From Sulfurovum sp. TSL6 (lineage in GTDB: Bacteria; Campylobacterota; Campylobacteria; Campylobacterales; Sulfurovaceae): a stretch of 64,000 nucleotides of DNA. The position numbers and the translations under genes are program-made. The stretch is from NCBI RefSeq assembly GCF_019972115.1, contig NZ_BPFJ01000002.1, positions 496,001 to 560,000 on the forward strand, written 5' to 3'. Positions 1 through 8,845 of the stretch are shown piece by piece (within the stretch, counting starts at the first letter, position 1; every line of letters begins with the position of its first letter). The notes under the pieces are model-generated. The model was given only the letters and a program-made list of their open reading frames with translations, had not been told where the DNA came from and made no database searches.

Positions 1-21
1 CTGTGAATTGTTCAAAACTGA

Positions 22-51
22 TAGAACAGGGTGGGAGTCTACACTGTTCTA
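22..51. repeat. Short inverted repeat upstream of aguB
   Basis: An 8-bp perfect inverted repeat, TAGAACAG (22-29) with CTGTTCTA (44-51), lies before aguB. It may be the end-of-transcript hairpin of a gene outside the window or a leader structure. Nothing else is seen in bases 1-82. Confidence 0.4.
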
Positions 52-82
52 CGATGCAGATAGCCTATTAAAAAGGATTTTT

Positions 83-955
83 ATGAAAACAGCACTGATT
101 CAACAAGCCTACCATGGCAGTAAAGATAAAACCCTTCAAGTCACTACAGAGAAGATAAAAGAAGCTGCACAAAACGGTGCAGAACTTGTTGTCTTACAGG
201 AACTGCATCAAACAGAGTACTTCTGTCAAAGTGAAGATACCAAATTTTTTGATTATGCGGCCCACTTTGATTCTGATGTAGTATTTTGGGGTAATATTGC
301 CAAAGAGTACAATGTGGTTCTGGTCACGTCACTTTTTGAAAAACGGACAGCAGGCCTCTACCATAATACCGCCGTCGTCTTTGAAAAAGATGGGTCTGTC
401 GCAGGAAAATACCGGAAGATGCATATCCCTGATGATCCAGGATTTTACGAGAAGTTCTACTTTACGCCAGGTGATCTTGGTTTTGAACCTATACAAACTT
501 CTGTGGGGAAACTAGGTGTACTTGTCTGCTGGGACCAATGGTACCCTGAAGCTGCACGGGCTATGACACTCAAAGGGGCAGACATACTTATCTATCCTAC
601 GGCTATAGGCTGGTTTGAAGCAGACAGTGAAGACGAAAAAGCAAGACAACTTGACAGCTGGATCACCATACAGCGTTCTCATGCCATTGCAAACGGATTA
701 CCCGTACTAAGCTGTAACCGTGTAGGTTTTGAAGCCGATAGTGCCGGTGTGATGGCTGGTACGCGTTTTTGGGGGAACTCTTTTGTATGTGGCGCACAAG
801 GAGAGATGCTTGTACATGCAGATGATAAGAGCGAAACCATACTTTATGCAGACATTGAACATGAGCGTACCAAAGAAGTACGTGATATCTGGCCGTTTTT
901 ACGTGACAGACGTATAGAAGCGTATGAGTGTTTACTGAAAAGATATTGTGACTAA
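83..955 (+). CDS. aguB: N-carbamoylputrescine amidase
   Basis: Cytosolic nitrilase-superfamily enzyme that hydrolyses N-carbamoylputrescine to putrescine, CO2 and ammonia, the last step of the arginine-agmatine route to polyamines. The catalytic triad is visible as Glu40 (LQELHQ), Lys112 (YRKMHIP) and Cys149 (LVCWDQWYPE). The 290-residue length is usual for AguB. The ATG at 83 is chosen because AAAAGGA sits at 71-77 with 5-base spacing and the protein then begins MKTALIQ like its family; an in-frame extension to base 8 has no such support. It appears to be transcribed alone; the next gene converges on it. Confidence 0.93.
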   Translation: MKTALIQQAYHGSKDKTLQVTTEKIKEAAQNGAELVVLQELHQTEYFCQSEDTKFFDYAAHFDSDVVFWGNIAKEYNVVLVTSLFEKRTAGLYHNTAVVFEKDGSVAGKYRKMHIPDDPGFYEKFYFTPGDLGFEPIQTSVGKLGVLVCWDQWYPEAARAMTLKGADILIYPTAIGWFEADSEDEKARQLDSWITIQRSHAIANGLPVLSCNRVGFEADSAGVMAGTRFWGNSFVCGAQGEMLVHADDKSETILYADIEHERTKEVRDIWPFLRDRRIEAYECLLKRYCD

Positions 956-974
956 CGTATCATTTCCGATACGT
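955..974. terminator. Hairpin between convergent genes
   Basis: ACGTATC (955-961) and GATACGT (968-974) form a 7-bp stem with a 6-base loop between the convergent ends of aguB and the NUDIX gene. There is no clear T-tract, so terminator function is inferred from position. Confidence 0.4.
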
Positions 975-996
975 ATTATAGAGGGTATTGTGAAGA

Positions 997-1560
997 TCAC
1001 TGCTTCTCGAACCACCACATAAAGGCGAACATGAGTCCTGGTGTTTTTGCGATACTTTCATCATAGAGAAGCTTCTTTGCTTCCTCTATGGGCAAATAGA
1101 CAACCTCTATCTGTTCATGGTCTACACCACCGCCTTCACTCACCTTCATACTCTCATCGAGTTCGGCAAAGTAGAGTGTCTGTTTACTTCCTGCGAAGCC
1201 TACTGAGGTATGAAAAGAAGTGATTCTCTCGATGTTTTGGAGTGGGATATCATATCCACACTCTTCTTCTACCTCTTCTTTTGCAATTTCTGCCAGAGAA
1301 AGTTCTTTATCCACGATACCCGCACACAGTTCTATTGTCATACCAATATCATTGTTCAAGTAGACCGCAGGACGGAACTGTCTCACCAAAACAAATGATC
1401 TTTTTTCTTTATGGTAAAGAAGAATGGCAACACTATCATGTGCTTCAACGATCTCCCATGATTTTTGAATACCTTCTTGTTCGTATGTCGCAAATGCTGT
1501 TGATATAAACTTGGCATTGACCAAAGGCTGAAGTTTAAAGTGCTTGATCCGTTTTTCCAT
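997..1560 (-). CDS. NUDIX hydrolase, UDP-sugar diphosphatase (NUDT14)-like
   Basis: A 187-residue NUDIX-family protein. The NUDIX box spans residues 81-103: Gly81, Glu96, Glu99, Glu100 and Gly102 are kept, but Leu87 stands where the usual first Glu lies (Glu86 is next to it) and Glu95 stands where Arg is usual. The segment ELCAGIVDKELSLAEIA resembles the UDP-glucose pyrophosphatase/NUDT14 branch, so a nucleoside-diphosphate-sugar substrate is likely but not shown. Its first 26 bases overlap the end of the upstream peptidase gene, so the two are probably co-transcribed. ADP-ribose pyrophosphatase activity is the main alternative. Confidence 0.8.
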   Translation of the reverse strand: MEKRIKHFKLQPLVNAKFISTAFATYEQEGIQKSWEIVEAHDSVAILLYHKEKRSFVLVRQFRPAVYLNNDIGMTIELCAGIVDKELSLAEIAKEEVEEECGYDIPLQNIERITSFHTSVGFAGSKQTLYFAELDESMKVSEGGGVDHEQIEVVYLPIEEAKKLLYDESIAKTPGLMFAFMWWFEKQ

Positions 1561-2830
1561 CTTCTACTCTCATGCTTGTTTGTTCATATCCATCCCACAC
1601 AAAAGGGGTACTTTCTTCTTTGAGATATGCCAACATTCTTTCTTTCTTCTCTTTTGCATTCTTGATCACGACTTTTTTGTATTTTGTTGTGGACACATCC
1701 TTATATTTGGTAAATTTCTTTAAAACAGTATCTTTGATTGATGCCTTACGTAATACTCGCATTGGGTTTACCCATCTTCCATGTTTCTTCATTCCAAAAT
1801 GCAGATGGGGTCCTGTACTTCGTCCTGTACTCCCAACATACCCTATAATCTGACCTTTCTTCACGCGCTGTCCTCTTTTAACACGTATACGACTCTGATG
1901 TGCGTACAGTGATTCATATCCACCGGGATGTTTGATCTTTACGACTTTACCATACCCACCCAAGCGACCCGAAAAAGTAACTTTTCCAGAATTTACTGCA
2001 AGAAGCGGTGTCCCTCTTCTTGCTCCAAAGTCTGTACCATGATGCGGGCGGTACCGTTTCAATATCGGATGATATCGTCTATGACTGAATGAGGAAGTGA
2101 TACGAACATGACGTAAAGGCATACCAAAACGAGAAGAGATACTTTTGATGGGGACCCTACGGTAATAAGTCACTTTTTCCTTATCTTTAACCGTATATGC
2201 TTGAGACTTTTTAGTACTCGTGTAGCCATAGCCATCTTTATCTGCATAGATGAACTGCCGTTTCTTATGAGATTCATACGTAGCTATTTTAATATATGGC
2301 ATAGAGTGTGGTTGACCCATTCTCGTTTTTTGTGAATAGAGAAAAGAAACTTTATCTCCCTTTTGAAACTTTCTCGTATTCACAGTACCCTTAAAAAGCT
2401 GTCCGATCTTATCTGCCAGAGCTGGATGATGTAATGCATTGTTCACATCTGTATAAAGATTTTGTTCTATGGTAACCGTAGCACCATGTTCTTTTTCTTT
2501 ATACTCTATAGGAATAATATCGAAACTATACACATCACTGTTATGCGCTTTAGCCAATCTTATTTGCATCTCTTCCCCTATAGGGATCAATGCCTGCTCT
2601 AGTGTATCCTTGCTGTCTTTCAACTCATAAAAGAGTTGACCACCCTCAATTTCGGAGAGAAACTGAATATCTGCTTTTGAAATATCATTGAGTATCTCTT
2701 TAGAGATCTTTTTGGAGTCTAAATACTCTGAAAATGTTTCCCCTTTTTTCCAATATCCAAGCGTTACTTTCGCACCAAATAAGGAACTTGATATCAAGAT
2801 CCATACCACTATATTTTTAAGACTTCCCAT
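1535..2830 (-). CDS. M23 (LytM) peptidoglycan DD-endopeptidase, Csd3/Pgp3-like
   Basis: Periplasmic zinc metallopeptidase that trims peptidoglycan cross-links; relatives Csd3/HdpA (Helicobacter) and Pgp3 (Campylobacter) set cell shape. Residues 1-20 form a signal peptide (IVVWILISSSLFGA). The C-terminal LytM domain has zinc ligands His263 and Asp267 (HHGTD) and His344 (PHLHF), with catalytic His311 (LYAHQS) and His342. The long N-terminal half (about 30-220) matches the inhibitory/OB region of the Csd3 type. The length of 431 residues is near the 400 or so of Csd3. It is the first gene of a two-gene unit with the NUDIX gene. Confidence 0.87.
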   Translation of the reverse strand: MGSLKNIVVWILISSSLFGAKVTLGYWKKGETFSEYLDSKKISKEILNDISKADIQFLSEIEGGQLFYELKDSKDTLEQALIPIGEEMQIRLAKAHNSDVYSFDIIPIEYKEKEHGATVTIEQNLYTDVNNALHHPALADKIGQLFKGTVNTRKFQKGDKVSFLYSQKTRMGQPHSMPYIKIATYESHKKRQFIYADKDGYGYTSTKKSQAYTVKDKEKVTYYRRVPIKSISSRFGMPLRHVRITSSFSHRRYHPILKRYRPHHGTDFGARRGTPLLAVNSGKVTFSGRLGGYGKVVKIKHPGGYESLYAHQSRIRVKRGQRVKKGQIIGYVGSTGRSTGPHLHFGMKKHGRWVNPMRVLRKASIKDTVLKKFTKYKDVSTTKYKKVVIKNAKEKKERMLAYLKEESTPFVWDGYEQTSMRVEDGKTDQAL

Positions 2831-2865
2831 TCTCTACCATTATCCCTACTGCTTAGTTGGATATA

Positions 2866-2871
2866 ATTATA
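2866..2871 (-). promoter_or_regulatory. -10 box for the M23 peptidase gene
   Basis: TATAAT read on the minus strand, 36 bases upstream of the start codon at 2830. No -35 is evident, as is usual in this phylum. Confidence 0.5.
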
Positions 2872-2934
2872 ACTTAAGTAGGTTAATCTACCCGCAACAA
2901 TAAAGACATCAATAAACTTTTACTATATTACTTG

Positions 2935-2940
2935 TATAAT
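2935..2940 (+). promoter_or_regulatory. -10 box for the PgbA-like gene
   Basis: TATAAT, directly preceded by TTG, lies 33 bases upstream of the start at 2973 in the 142-bp divergent intergenic region. Confidence 0.5.
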
Positions 2941-2972
2941 CAATACCATTATTTAACACTTAAAGGACCGCT

Positions 2973-3656
2973 ATGCACAAAATAGCTCTTATCGCTCTAC
3001 TCTCTTTACCACTTTTTGCAGGTTTTTTCCCTCAAACAGTACACACTTCTGTTAAATCTGTAAAAGGAAATACCATTACACTCAACAAAAAGTTTCCTAT
3101 CAATGGTATGAGTGGTGTGGTGATTCATAATTACGGCAATGACCTGACAGCTATCACCAGTCGTATCGCCCAAACTTCATCGGATGAATCCATTGCCTTG
3201 GTCAGTAAAGATATCCTGCATCATGATGAACTTCCTACCATCAAAACACCTGTTTCACCCAAAGACAAGGTCATTGGCGGATACCTTTATAATAATGTGC
3301 TTGTTTTAGCACCGGATGCAGATACCTATGCAAAAATCACCTCTGCACATCATAAAAAATGGATACATCCAGACCTTTTTGCCTTATATCTTTCTGTCGA
3401 AGGAGAAGAGAAGCCAACCAGAGAAAACCTTGCACGTTTTGCAAAAAAATATCAAGTAGGACTTGTCTATATCGTACGTAAAAACTCTGCTGTACTTTTA
3501 GACCCTGTTTCTGAAAAAATAGTCTCTCAAAAGTCTATGACAAATCTACCTGCCAAAGGAGTATTTCCTTTCTATATGCGTTTTAAAAAACGTGGTTCAG
3601 GATGGTTCGGCAGCGATGTTGAGGGTAATTATTACAACACAATGGAATCTTTATAA
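2973..3656 (+). CDS. PgbA-like exported protein
   Basis: A 227-residue protein with a signal peptide (MHKIALIALLSLPLFAG) that resembles the N-terminal domain of the Helicobacter plasminogen-binding proteins PgbA/PgbB. The segment from VKSVKGNTITLNK through VIGGYLYNNVLVLAPD is the family hallmark. It lacks the long charged C-terminal tail of PgbA, and plasminogen binding depends on C-terminal lysine there, so the name marks kinship rather than function. In an environmental organism the role is unknown, probably a cell-envelope one. AAAGGA precedes the ATG. glcD follows after 12 bases, so they are likely co-transcribed. Confidence 0.75.
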   Translation: MHKIALIALLSLPLFAGFFPQTVHTSVKSVKGNTITLNKKFPINGMSGVVIHNYGNDLTAITSRIAQTSSDESIALVSKDILHHDELPTIKTPVSPKDKVIGGYLYNNVLVLAPDADTYAKITSAHHKKWIHPDLFALYLSVEGEEKPTRENLARFAKKYQVGLVYIVRKNSAVLLDPVSEKIVSQKSMTNLPAKGVFPFYMRFKKRGSGWFGSDVEGNYYNTMESL

Positions 3657-3668
3657 GGGAACACTATC

Positions 3669-5057
3669 ATGTTAGATAACAAACATATAAAATATTTTGA
3701 AAAAATTGTCGGAAAAGAGAATGTCTATAGTGATAAAGCACACCTCATCGCATACTCTTATGATGCTACACGCACACGCTTTGAACCTGAAGCAGTGGTC
3801 TTCCCTAGAGATGAAGCGGATGTAAGTGCCATACTCAAATACTGTAATGAGCATCATATTGTTATTACACCAAGAGGCGCAGGTTCTGGATTTACAGGCG
3901 GTGCTCTGCCGACGCAAGGCGGTATCACCTTAGGTATGGAAAAGCACATGAATAAGATCCTTGAGGTCGATATGGAAAACATGGTAGCCGTCGTACAGCC
4001 AGGTGTCATCAATATGGATCTTCAAAAAGCGGTTGAAGAAGTAGGACTTTTTTATCCGCCTGATCCAGCCAGTGAAGAGTACTCAACCATCGGTGGAAAT
4101 GTGAGTGAAAATGCAGGAGGCATGCGTGCTGCGAAGTATGGTATTACCAAAGACTATGTGATGGCGCTTCGTGCTGTACGTGCGAATGGAGATATCATCC
4201 GTGCAGGGAAACGTACTATCAAAGATGTAGCCGGATACAATATAGCGGGTATCCTCATTGCCAGTGAAGGAACACTTGCAGTCATTACTGAGATCACAGT
4301 GAAGCTCATACCTAAACCGAAGTTTACTAAAGCCTATATGGGGATATTCCCTTCTGTAGATGATGCGATGAATGCCGTATTCAAATCACTTGCAGCGGGT
4401 GCAAACCCTGTGGCTATGGAATTTATGGATGATCTGGTGGTCCAGGCATTGAAAGAGAAACTGGGCATCAAACTGCCGGAAGATGCAGGTGCACTGCTCA
4501 TAGGTGATGTCGATGGAAATGTGATAGAAGAGGTAGAGTTTCAACTTGATACTCTGGAAAGATCATTTAAAGAGAATGGTGCCCAAGAGTTCATTGTTGC
4601 ACATAATGCAGAAGAGAGAAATGAACTCTGGTATGCAAGACGTAATGCTTCCCCGTCCATCACGATCTTTGGAAGCAAAAAACTCAACGAAGATATCTCT
4701 GTGCCAAGAAGTATGCTGCCTGAAGCACTTGAGCGTATCTATGCCATAGGTGATAAATATGGATTTAAAGTACCATGTTTCGGACATGCAGGTGATGGTA
4801 ATATTCACGTCAATGTTATGGTTGATGGTTCGGATGAGCAACAACTTCACGATGGTCACAAAGCCATAGAAGAGATCTTTGAACTCGTCGTAGAGATGGG
4901 AGGAACACTCAGTGGTGAACATGGTATCGGTACAAGTAAGGCACCGTTCATGAACATTGCATTTAATGAGCTTGAACTAGACCTGTTTAAGAGTATCAAA
5001 CACTCTTTTGACCCTAACAACATACTCAACCCGGGTAAAATGGGATTACCCAACTAA
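3669..5057 (+). CDS. glcD: FAD-linked oxidase, glycolate/D-lactate dehydrogenase GlcD-type
   Basis: A VAO-family flavoprotein that oxidises a 2-hydroxy acid (glycolate or D-lactate) and passes electrons to the quinone pool or a partner Fe-S subunit. The FAD domain shows PRGAGSGFTGGA (about 75-86) and GGNVSENAGGMRAAKYG. The C-terminal FAD-oxidase domain has FGHAGDGNIHVN and GEHGIGTSKAP, where the histidines are metal and substrate ligands. At 462 residues it is a single-subunit-sized GlcD. No glcE/glcF partner is adjacent, so D-lactate dehydrogenase is equally possible. Confidence 0.88.
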   Translation: MLDNKHIKYFEKIVGKENVYSDKAHLIAYSYDATRTRFEPEAVVFPRDEADVSAILKYCNEHHIVITPRGAGSGFTGGALPTQGGITLGMEKHMNKILEVDMENMVAVVQPGVINMDLQKAVEEVGLFYPPDPASEEYSTIGGNVSENAGGMRAAKYGITKDYVMALRAVRANGDIIRAGKRTIKDVAGYNIAGILIASEGTLAVITEITVKLIPKPKFTKAYMGIFPSVDDAMNAVFKSLAAGANPVAMEFMDDLVVQALKEKLGIKLPEDAGALLIGDVDGNVIEEVEFQLDTLERSFKENGAQEFIVAHNAEERNELWYARRNASPSITIFGSKKLNEDISVPRSMLPEALERIYAIGDKYGFKVPCFGHAGDGNIHVNVMVDGSDEQQLHDGHKAIEEIFELVVEMGGTLSGEHGIGTSKAPFMNIAFNELELDLFKSIKHSFDPNNILNPGKMGLPN

Positions 5058-5114
5058 TTATTCACCCTCTTTGACATAACCTCTAGAGGTATGTCACTTT
5101 GATTGAATGTATAC

Positions 5115-5137
5115 ATTCCCGTCAAAAACACGGGAAT
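5115..5137. repeat. REP-like palindrome, copy 1
   Basis: ATTCCCGT (5115-5122) and ACGGGAAT (5130-5137) form a perfect 8-bp stem with a 7-base loop in the gap between glcD and the YihY gene. Related copies lie at 7362, 51889 and 56394. Confidence 0.6.
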
Positions 5138-5150
5138 AGCGGAGGAATCA

Positions 5151-5990
5151 ATGAACATGCAAAATAATCCTCAATTCACAAAAATATTAAAACACTATTA
5201 CATCTTTTTACGTGACTTTTTAGGGGATCTTTTTGACAGTAGGCTGGGGCATTATGCATCCAGTTTGAGTTGGAGTACACTTTTCTCCATCATTCCTTTC
5301 TTAGTGATCATGCTTGCTATCTTTACTACTATGCCTCTGTTTCATACCATGTATGCAAAAGTGGAAGAACTCATTTTTGCCAACCTCTTACCTACAGAAT
5401 CAACAGTCATTATGGAATACCTTAATACCTTTGTAGCCAACTCTGATAAATTGGGTTATATGGGTGCATTGTATGTGATATTTGCTGCAGTCATGTTTTT
5501 CAAAGACTATGATTATATCGTGAATGATATCTTTTCAACATCCAAACGAACTATTTGGCAAGCCATTAAAACCTATCTTTTACTTATCATCGCCATACCA
5601 GCCATGATGGCTGCTTCTTTTTATCTCTCCGCTGAGATACAAGTGTATCTTGATAAAAGCAGTATCACCAGTATCATACATCTCTACGAAGTTATCCCTT
5701 ATTTCATCATATGGATGATGTTTTACATTGCCTACCAACTCTCTCCAAATACCCCTATAGAGGTCTCCGCTGCCCTGATAAGTTCCTTCATTGCTTCTCT
5801 TGTATGGTATCTTTCTAAAAGTGCTTTTGTCTTCTATGTTATCCATAATAAGACCTATGCAAGTATCTATGGCAGTATCAGTATTGCACTTTTTTTCTTT
5901 TTATGGATCTATATCTCATGGGCTATCTTCATCCATGGGCTTAAATTTTGTGACCTACTGAACAAAAATGAAGAGATAGACCATATATGA
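5151..5990 (+). CDS. YihY/BrkB family inner-membrane protein
   Basis: A 279-residue protein of the YihY/virulence-factor-BrkB family (once misnamed ribonuclease BN). About six hydrophobic helices are seen, with the family pattern HYASSLSWSTLFSIIPFL near the first helix and a final LFFFLWIYISWAIFIHG. The molecular role in the family is unknown. The ATG at 5151 is preferred because GGAGGA precedes it at 5141-5146; starting at 5103 would run translation through the REP-like palindrome. Confidence 0.83.
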   Translation: MNMQNNPQFTKILKHYYIFLRDFLGDLFDSRLGHYASSLSWSTLFSIIPFLVIMLAIFTTMPLFHTMYAKVEELIFANLLPTESTVIMEYLNTFVANSDKLGYMGALYVIFAAVMFFKDYDYIVNDIFSTSKRTIWQAIKTYLLLIIAIPAMMAASFYLSAEIQVYLDKSSITSIIHLYEVIPYFIIWMMFYIAYQLSPNTPIEVSAALISSFIASLVWYLSKSAFVFYVIHNKTYASIYGSISIALFFFLWIYISWAIFIHGLKFCDLLNKNEEIDHI

Positions 5991-6031
5991 AAACCGTAAG
6001 TAAATGACAACAGTTTGTCATTTATAGGTTT
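5991..6031. terminator. Bidirectional hairpin between YihY gene and comEC
   Basis: TAAATGACAA (6001-6010) and TTGTCATTTA (6015-6024) form a perfect 10-bp stem with loop CAGT, flanked by AAACC (5991-5995) and GGTTT (6027-6031). It lies between convergent genes and suits a two-way terminator. Confidence 0.55.
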
Positions 6032-6079
6032 GGAACCGAAATGGTGGAGCAAGGCGACCCATGAAGGAAGACCCAGTAT

Positions 6080-7345
6080 TCATAATAAAAAAAGATACAT
6101 AGCATACAATAATGCTAAACCTTTAAGTGACCAAAAAAGTTTTTTACTCCATACAGCCCCTAGAGATATACCTATATATCCAAGTATTGCCCAGATAGGT
6201 AAAAGTGACTCTGTACTGCTTTTTGGAAGAGCAAACAATACTAACAACCCCGTATCAAAAAGACTACCCATACCCAATAGATGTAACCCCATCACACAAG
6301 GGTAAAAAGGAATGAACAGCAATGAAAGCAGAGGTGACAAAAGTTGATATCCATTCATCACAGGAAACACAGTATGTACAATAGGAAGCATCAAAAGAAA
6401 GATACCCAAAGGGATAAAAATAAGTGAAATGATCCATGTTTTAACACCTTTACTGTACTGCAGCAATAAAAAGATATAAAATACCCCTGCCACAGAAAGC
6501 CCAAAACTAAGGGAAACAAGCAAAGAAGGAAAGAGTGCCACAAGTATCAAGATGATTGTAGTTAAGAAGGTAAAACTCATTAGTTCCAACCCCAACAGAA
6601 GTACTATCCATCCGACCAGTACCATAGCATAGGAACGTACCAAAGAGGGAGGAAAATCTACAAACCATACATAAGTACCTAGCAGAATCATTGCCGTCAA
6701 TCCTACATCAAAAAGTGCATGACGATAAGGGAAATAGTGTTGCTGCAGTGGTCTATAGAGTAACAAAATCAAACCATACACCAACCCCCACAATATCCCT
6801 AAATGAAACCCGCTTAAAGCAACAAGATGACTCACACCCAGCATACTGATCTTCTCTCTTAACTCTTTCTCCAAAAGGGTAGCAAAAAATATAGCATTGT
6901 AAAATGACTGCAAAGAGGACTTTTCATGTTGTGAAGCCACGTTCACCAATAGCCTGTCTTTAAAAGTTACAGGGAGAAGTTCTTGTGCTTTAATGCGGCT
7001 TTTCACATAAAAGGTACCTATATAATCAACAAAGGATATGTTCTTATTTGGAAATATCTGTAGACGAAGACGTTTGTGATCGAAAAGATCTTTACTGTAG
7101 TTCGTAGTATAAAAAGTCAAACCCTCTTTACTTCGAAGTTTAAGCACTTGATAACGTTTATTTTCTTTAGACTTTTGATAGGCATTCAATACTTTTGCAT
7201 GGGTATAGTAAAAAGGTTTTGAAATAAACTGTTGATACGCTTGATATTCAAAAAAGAGCCGGATCAGTATCACCAATAGAAAAAAGAGTATCACCCAAAT
7301 AAATGTTTTCTTTTCTGGGAATAGTTTTGGTTTTTCTAATTGCAT
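6080..7345 (-). CDS. comEC: ComEC/Rec2 family DNA-uptake channel
   Basis: Inner-membrane channel that passes single-stranded DNA into the cytoplasm during natural transformation. The competence motif HLVALSGFHLGI is followed by many hydrophobic helices. At 421 residues it has the short form usual in Campylobacterota (HP1361 in Helicobacter is similar in size), without the C-terminal metallo-beta-lactamase domain of the long Bacillus form. It lies downstream of dnaB on the same strand across a 69-bp gap that holds a REP-like palindrome. The prepilin genes 4.5 kb upstream could belong to the same uptake process. Confidence 0.88.
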   Translation of the reverse strand: MQLEKPKLFPEKKTFIWVILFFLLVILIRLFFEYQAYQQFISKPFYYTHAKVLNAYQKSKENKRYQVLKLRSKEGLTFYTTNYSKDLFDHKRLRLQIFPNKNISFVDYIGTFYVKSRIKAQELLPVTFKDRLLVNVASQHEKSSLQSFYNAIFFATLLEKELREKISMLGVSHLVALSGFHLGILWGLVYGLILLLYRPLQQHYFPYRHALFDVGLTAMILLGTYVWFVDFPPSLVRSYAMVLVGWIVLLLGLELMSFTFLTTIILILVALFPSLLVSLSFGLSVAGVFYIFLLLQYSKGVKTWIISLIFIPLGIFLLMLPIVHTVFPVMNGYQLLSPLLSLLFIPFYPCVMGLHLLGMGSLFDTGLLVLFALPKSSTESLLPIWAILGYIGISLGAVWSKKLFWSLKGLALLYAMYLFLL

Positions 7346-7361
7346 GATGTTATATCCTTAG

Positions 7362-7384
7362 ATCCCCATATCAGGTACGGGAAT
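7362..7384. repeat. REP-like palindrome, copy 2 (degenerate)
   Basis: ATCCCCAT followed by TCAGGT and ACGGGAAT, then GACGAA. It shares the right arm and flank of the copies at 51889 and 56394 and has two mismatches in the left arm. It lies between dnaB and comEC. Confidence 0.5.
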
Positions 7385-7414
7385 GACGAAATAACATTAT
7401 ACGTAATATTCTTA

Positions 7415-8845
7415 TTATATAGCAGGTAAGTCTATATTTCCTGTATTCATAGGAATATCTGCATCTTCATACTCTATTTCAAAGGCTGGTCCTGTTGGCG
7501 CATCGACAAAACGTGTAAAGTTCTTTTGGAAAATAAGATTAACGGTACCCGTAGGTCCATTTCTCTGTTTCCCTATGATGATTTCTGCATCTTCCTCAGG
7601 TTTTTTTCTAAACTCGGACGTGTACTCTTTACCTTCGGCTTTGGCTTTCATCTCTTTTTCTTTCTCTTGCGCCTCACGATAGACATCATCACGATAGACA
7701 AAAAGGATGATATCGGCATCTTGTTCTATAGCTCCGGACTCACGCAGATCGGAGAGCATCGGACGCTTGTTATCCCTGCTTTCCACACCACGGTTAAGCT
7801 GAGAGAGTGCGATGATGGGTATCTGAAGTTCTCTGGCCAACTGTTTGAGCCCTCTTGAAATTTCAGAGACTTCCTGCTGTCTTCCTTCCCGTCCTTCACC
7901 ACTCATCAATTGCAAGTAGTCTATAATGGCTACAGAGATTTCAGGGTGTTGTGCTTTCAGTTTACGCAGTTTACTACGTACATGGTGAATAGTTGCATAT
8001 CCGCCGTCATCTACAAAAAGTTTTTTTGAAGAGAGATCCTGTGTCGCAGCAGAAAGATCACTCCACTGCTCATCTTTAAGGTCACCTACTCTCAGTGCCT
8101 GAAGAGGTATGGAGGTTTTTGCAGAAAGCAGTCTAAGCATCAGCTGTTCTGCCGGCATTTCCAGTGAGAAAAAAGCCACCCCTTCATTACGCTCTATCGC
8201 TTTGAGTGCCATGTTAAGGACAAATGCTGTTTTCCCCATCGCAGGACGTGCAGCGATGATCACCAGGTCACCTTTACCAAATCCTGACGTCTTATCATTC
8301 AGGTTTCTAAATCCCGTATCTGTACCGATCAGTTTAGAATTTCCGAGCGCTTTGAGACGTTCTATTTCCGCCATCATGGCCAAAGTGATCTCTTTAGATT
8401 CTCTAAAGTCATCTGATGTTGAGTTTTGTGTGATCTCGTAAAGCTTTTTCTCTACCAGATTCATCACCTCTTCAGCAGGCAGATCATCTTCTATCGTGAC
8501 CTTTTTGATCTCTGTGGCAAGTGTAGCCAACGCCCTTTTGCTTGATTTTGCTTTGATCTCTTTGAGGTAAGCCGCTGTATTGGTAATAGGATTTGCTGAG
8601 AGAAGATCCAACATCGCTACTTCATCAAACTTACCCATAGCATTGAGTTTTGAACGTAGAAACTCATCATCCAATGGTTTCTCTTCTACCGAAAGTTCTT
8701 CCATCGCAGCAAAAACATGCTGATGAAAAGGCAGGTAAAAGTCATGTGGCTTTAACTTCGCCGCGATCTCTTCATAGATTTCAGGATCAAAAATAATGGC
8801 AGAGAGTACTGCTCTTTCGATATTTAGGTTGTACATGTTTTCCAT
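7415..8845 (-). CDS. dnaB: Replicative DNA helicase DnaB
   Basis: Hexameric 5'-3' helicase of the replication fork. The N-terminal primase-interacting domain (about 1-110) begins NIERAVLSAIIFDP. The RecA-like C-terminal domain has Walker A AARPAMGKTAF, the FFSLEMP segment, Walker B VAIIDYLQLMSG and the DnaB signature around LSQLNRGVESR and LRESGAIEQDAD. It is 476 residues long with no intein. The start ATG overlaps the ispG stop as TAATG, so translation is coupled. Confidence 0.97.
   Translation of the reverse strand: MENMYNLNIERAVLSAIIFDPEIYEEIAAKLKPHDFYLPFHQHVFAAMEELSVEEKPLDDEFLRSKLNAMGKFDEVAMLDLLSANPITNTAAYLKEIKAKSSKRALATLATEIKKVTIEDDLPAEEVMNLVEKKLYEITQNSTSDDFRESKEITLAMMAEIERLKALGNSKLIGTDTGFRNLNDKTSGFGKGDLVIIAARPAMGKTAFVLNMALKAIERNEGVAFFSLEMPAEQLMLRLLSAKTSIPLQALRVGDLKDEQWSDLSAATQDLSSKKLFVDDGGYATIHHVRSKLRKLKAQHPEISVAIIDYLQLMSGEGREGRQQEVSEISRGLKQLARELQIPIIALSQLNRGVESRDNKRPMLSDLRESGAIEQDADIILFVYRDDVYREAQEKEKEMKAKAEGKEYTSEFRKKPEEDAEIIIGKQRNGPTGTVNLIFQKNFTRFVDAPTGPAFEIEYEDADIPMNTGNIDLPAI

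Noticed and set aside
2953-2959. TTAACAC before the PgbA-like gene as a member of the operator set
   Set aside because: Only one half-site is present; no second copy at 11-bp spacing.
6015-6305. Open frame on the plus strand inside the comEC end
   Set aside because: It overlaps comEC antisense and shows no coding features.
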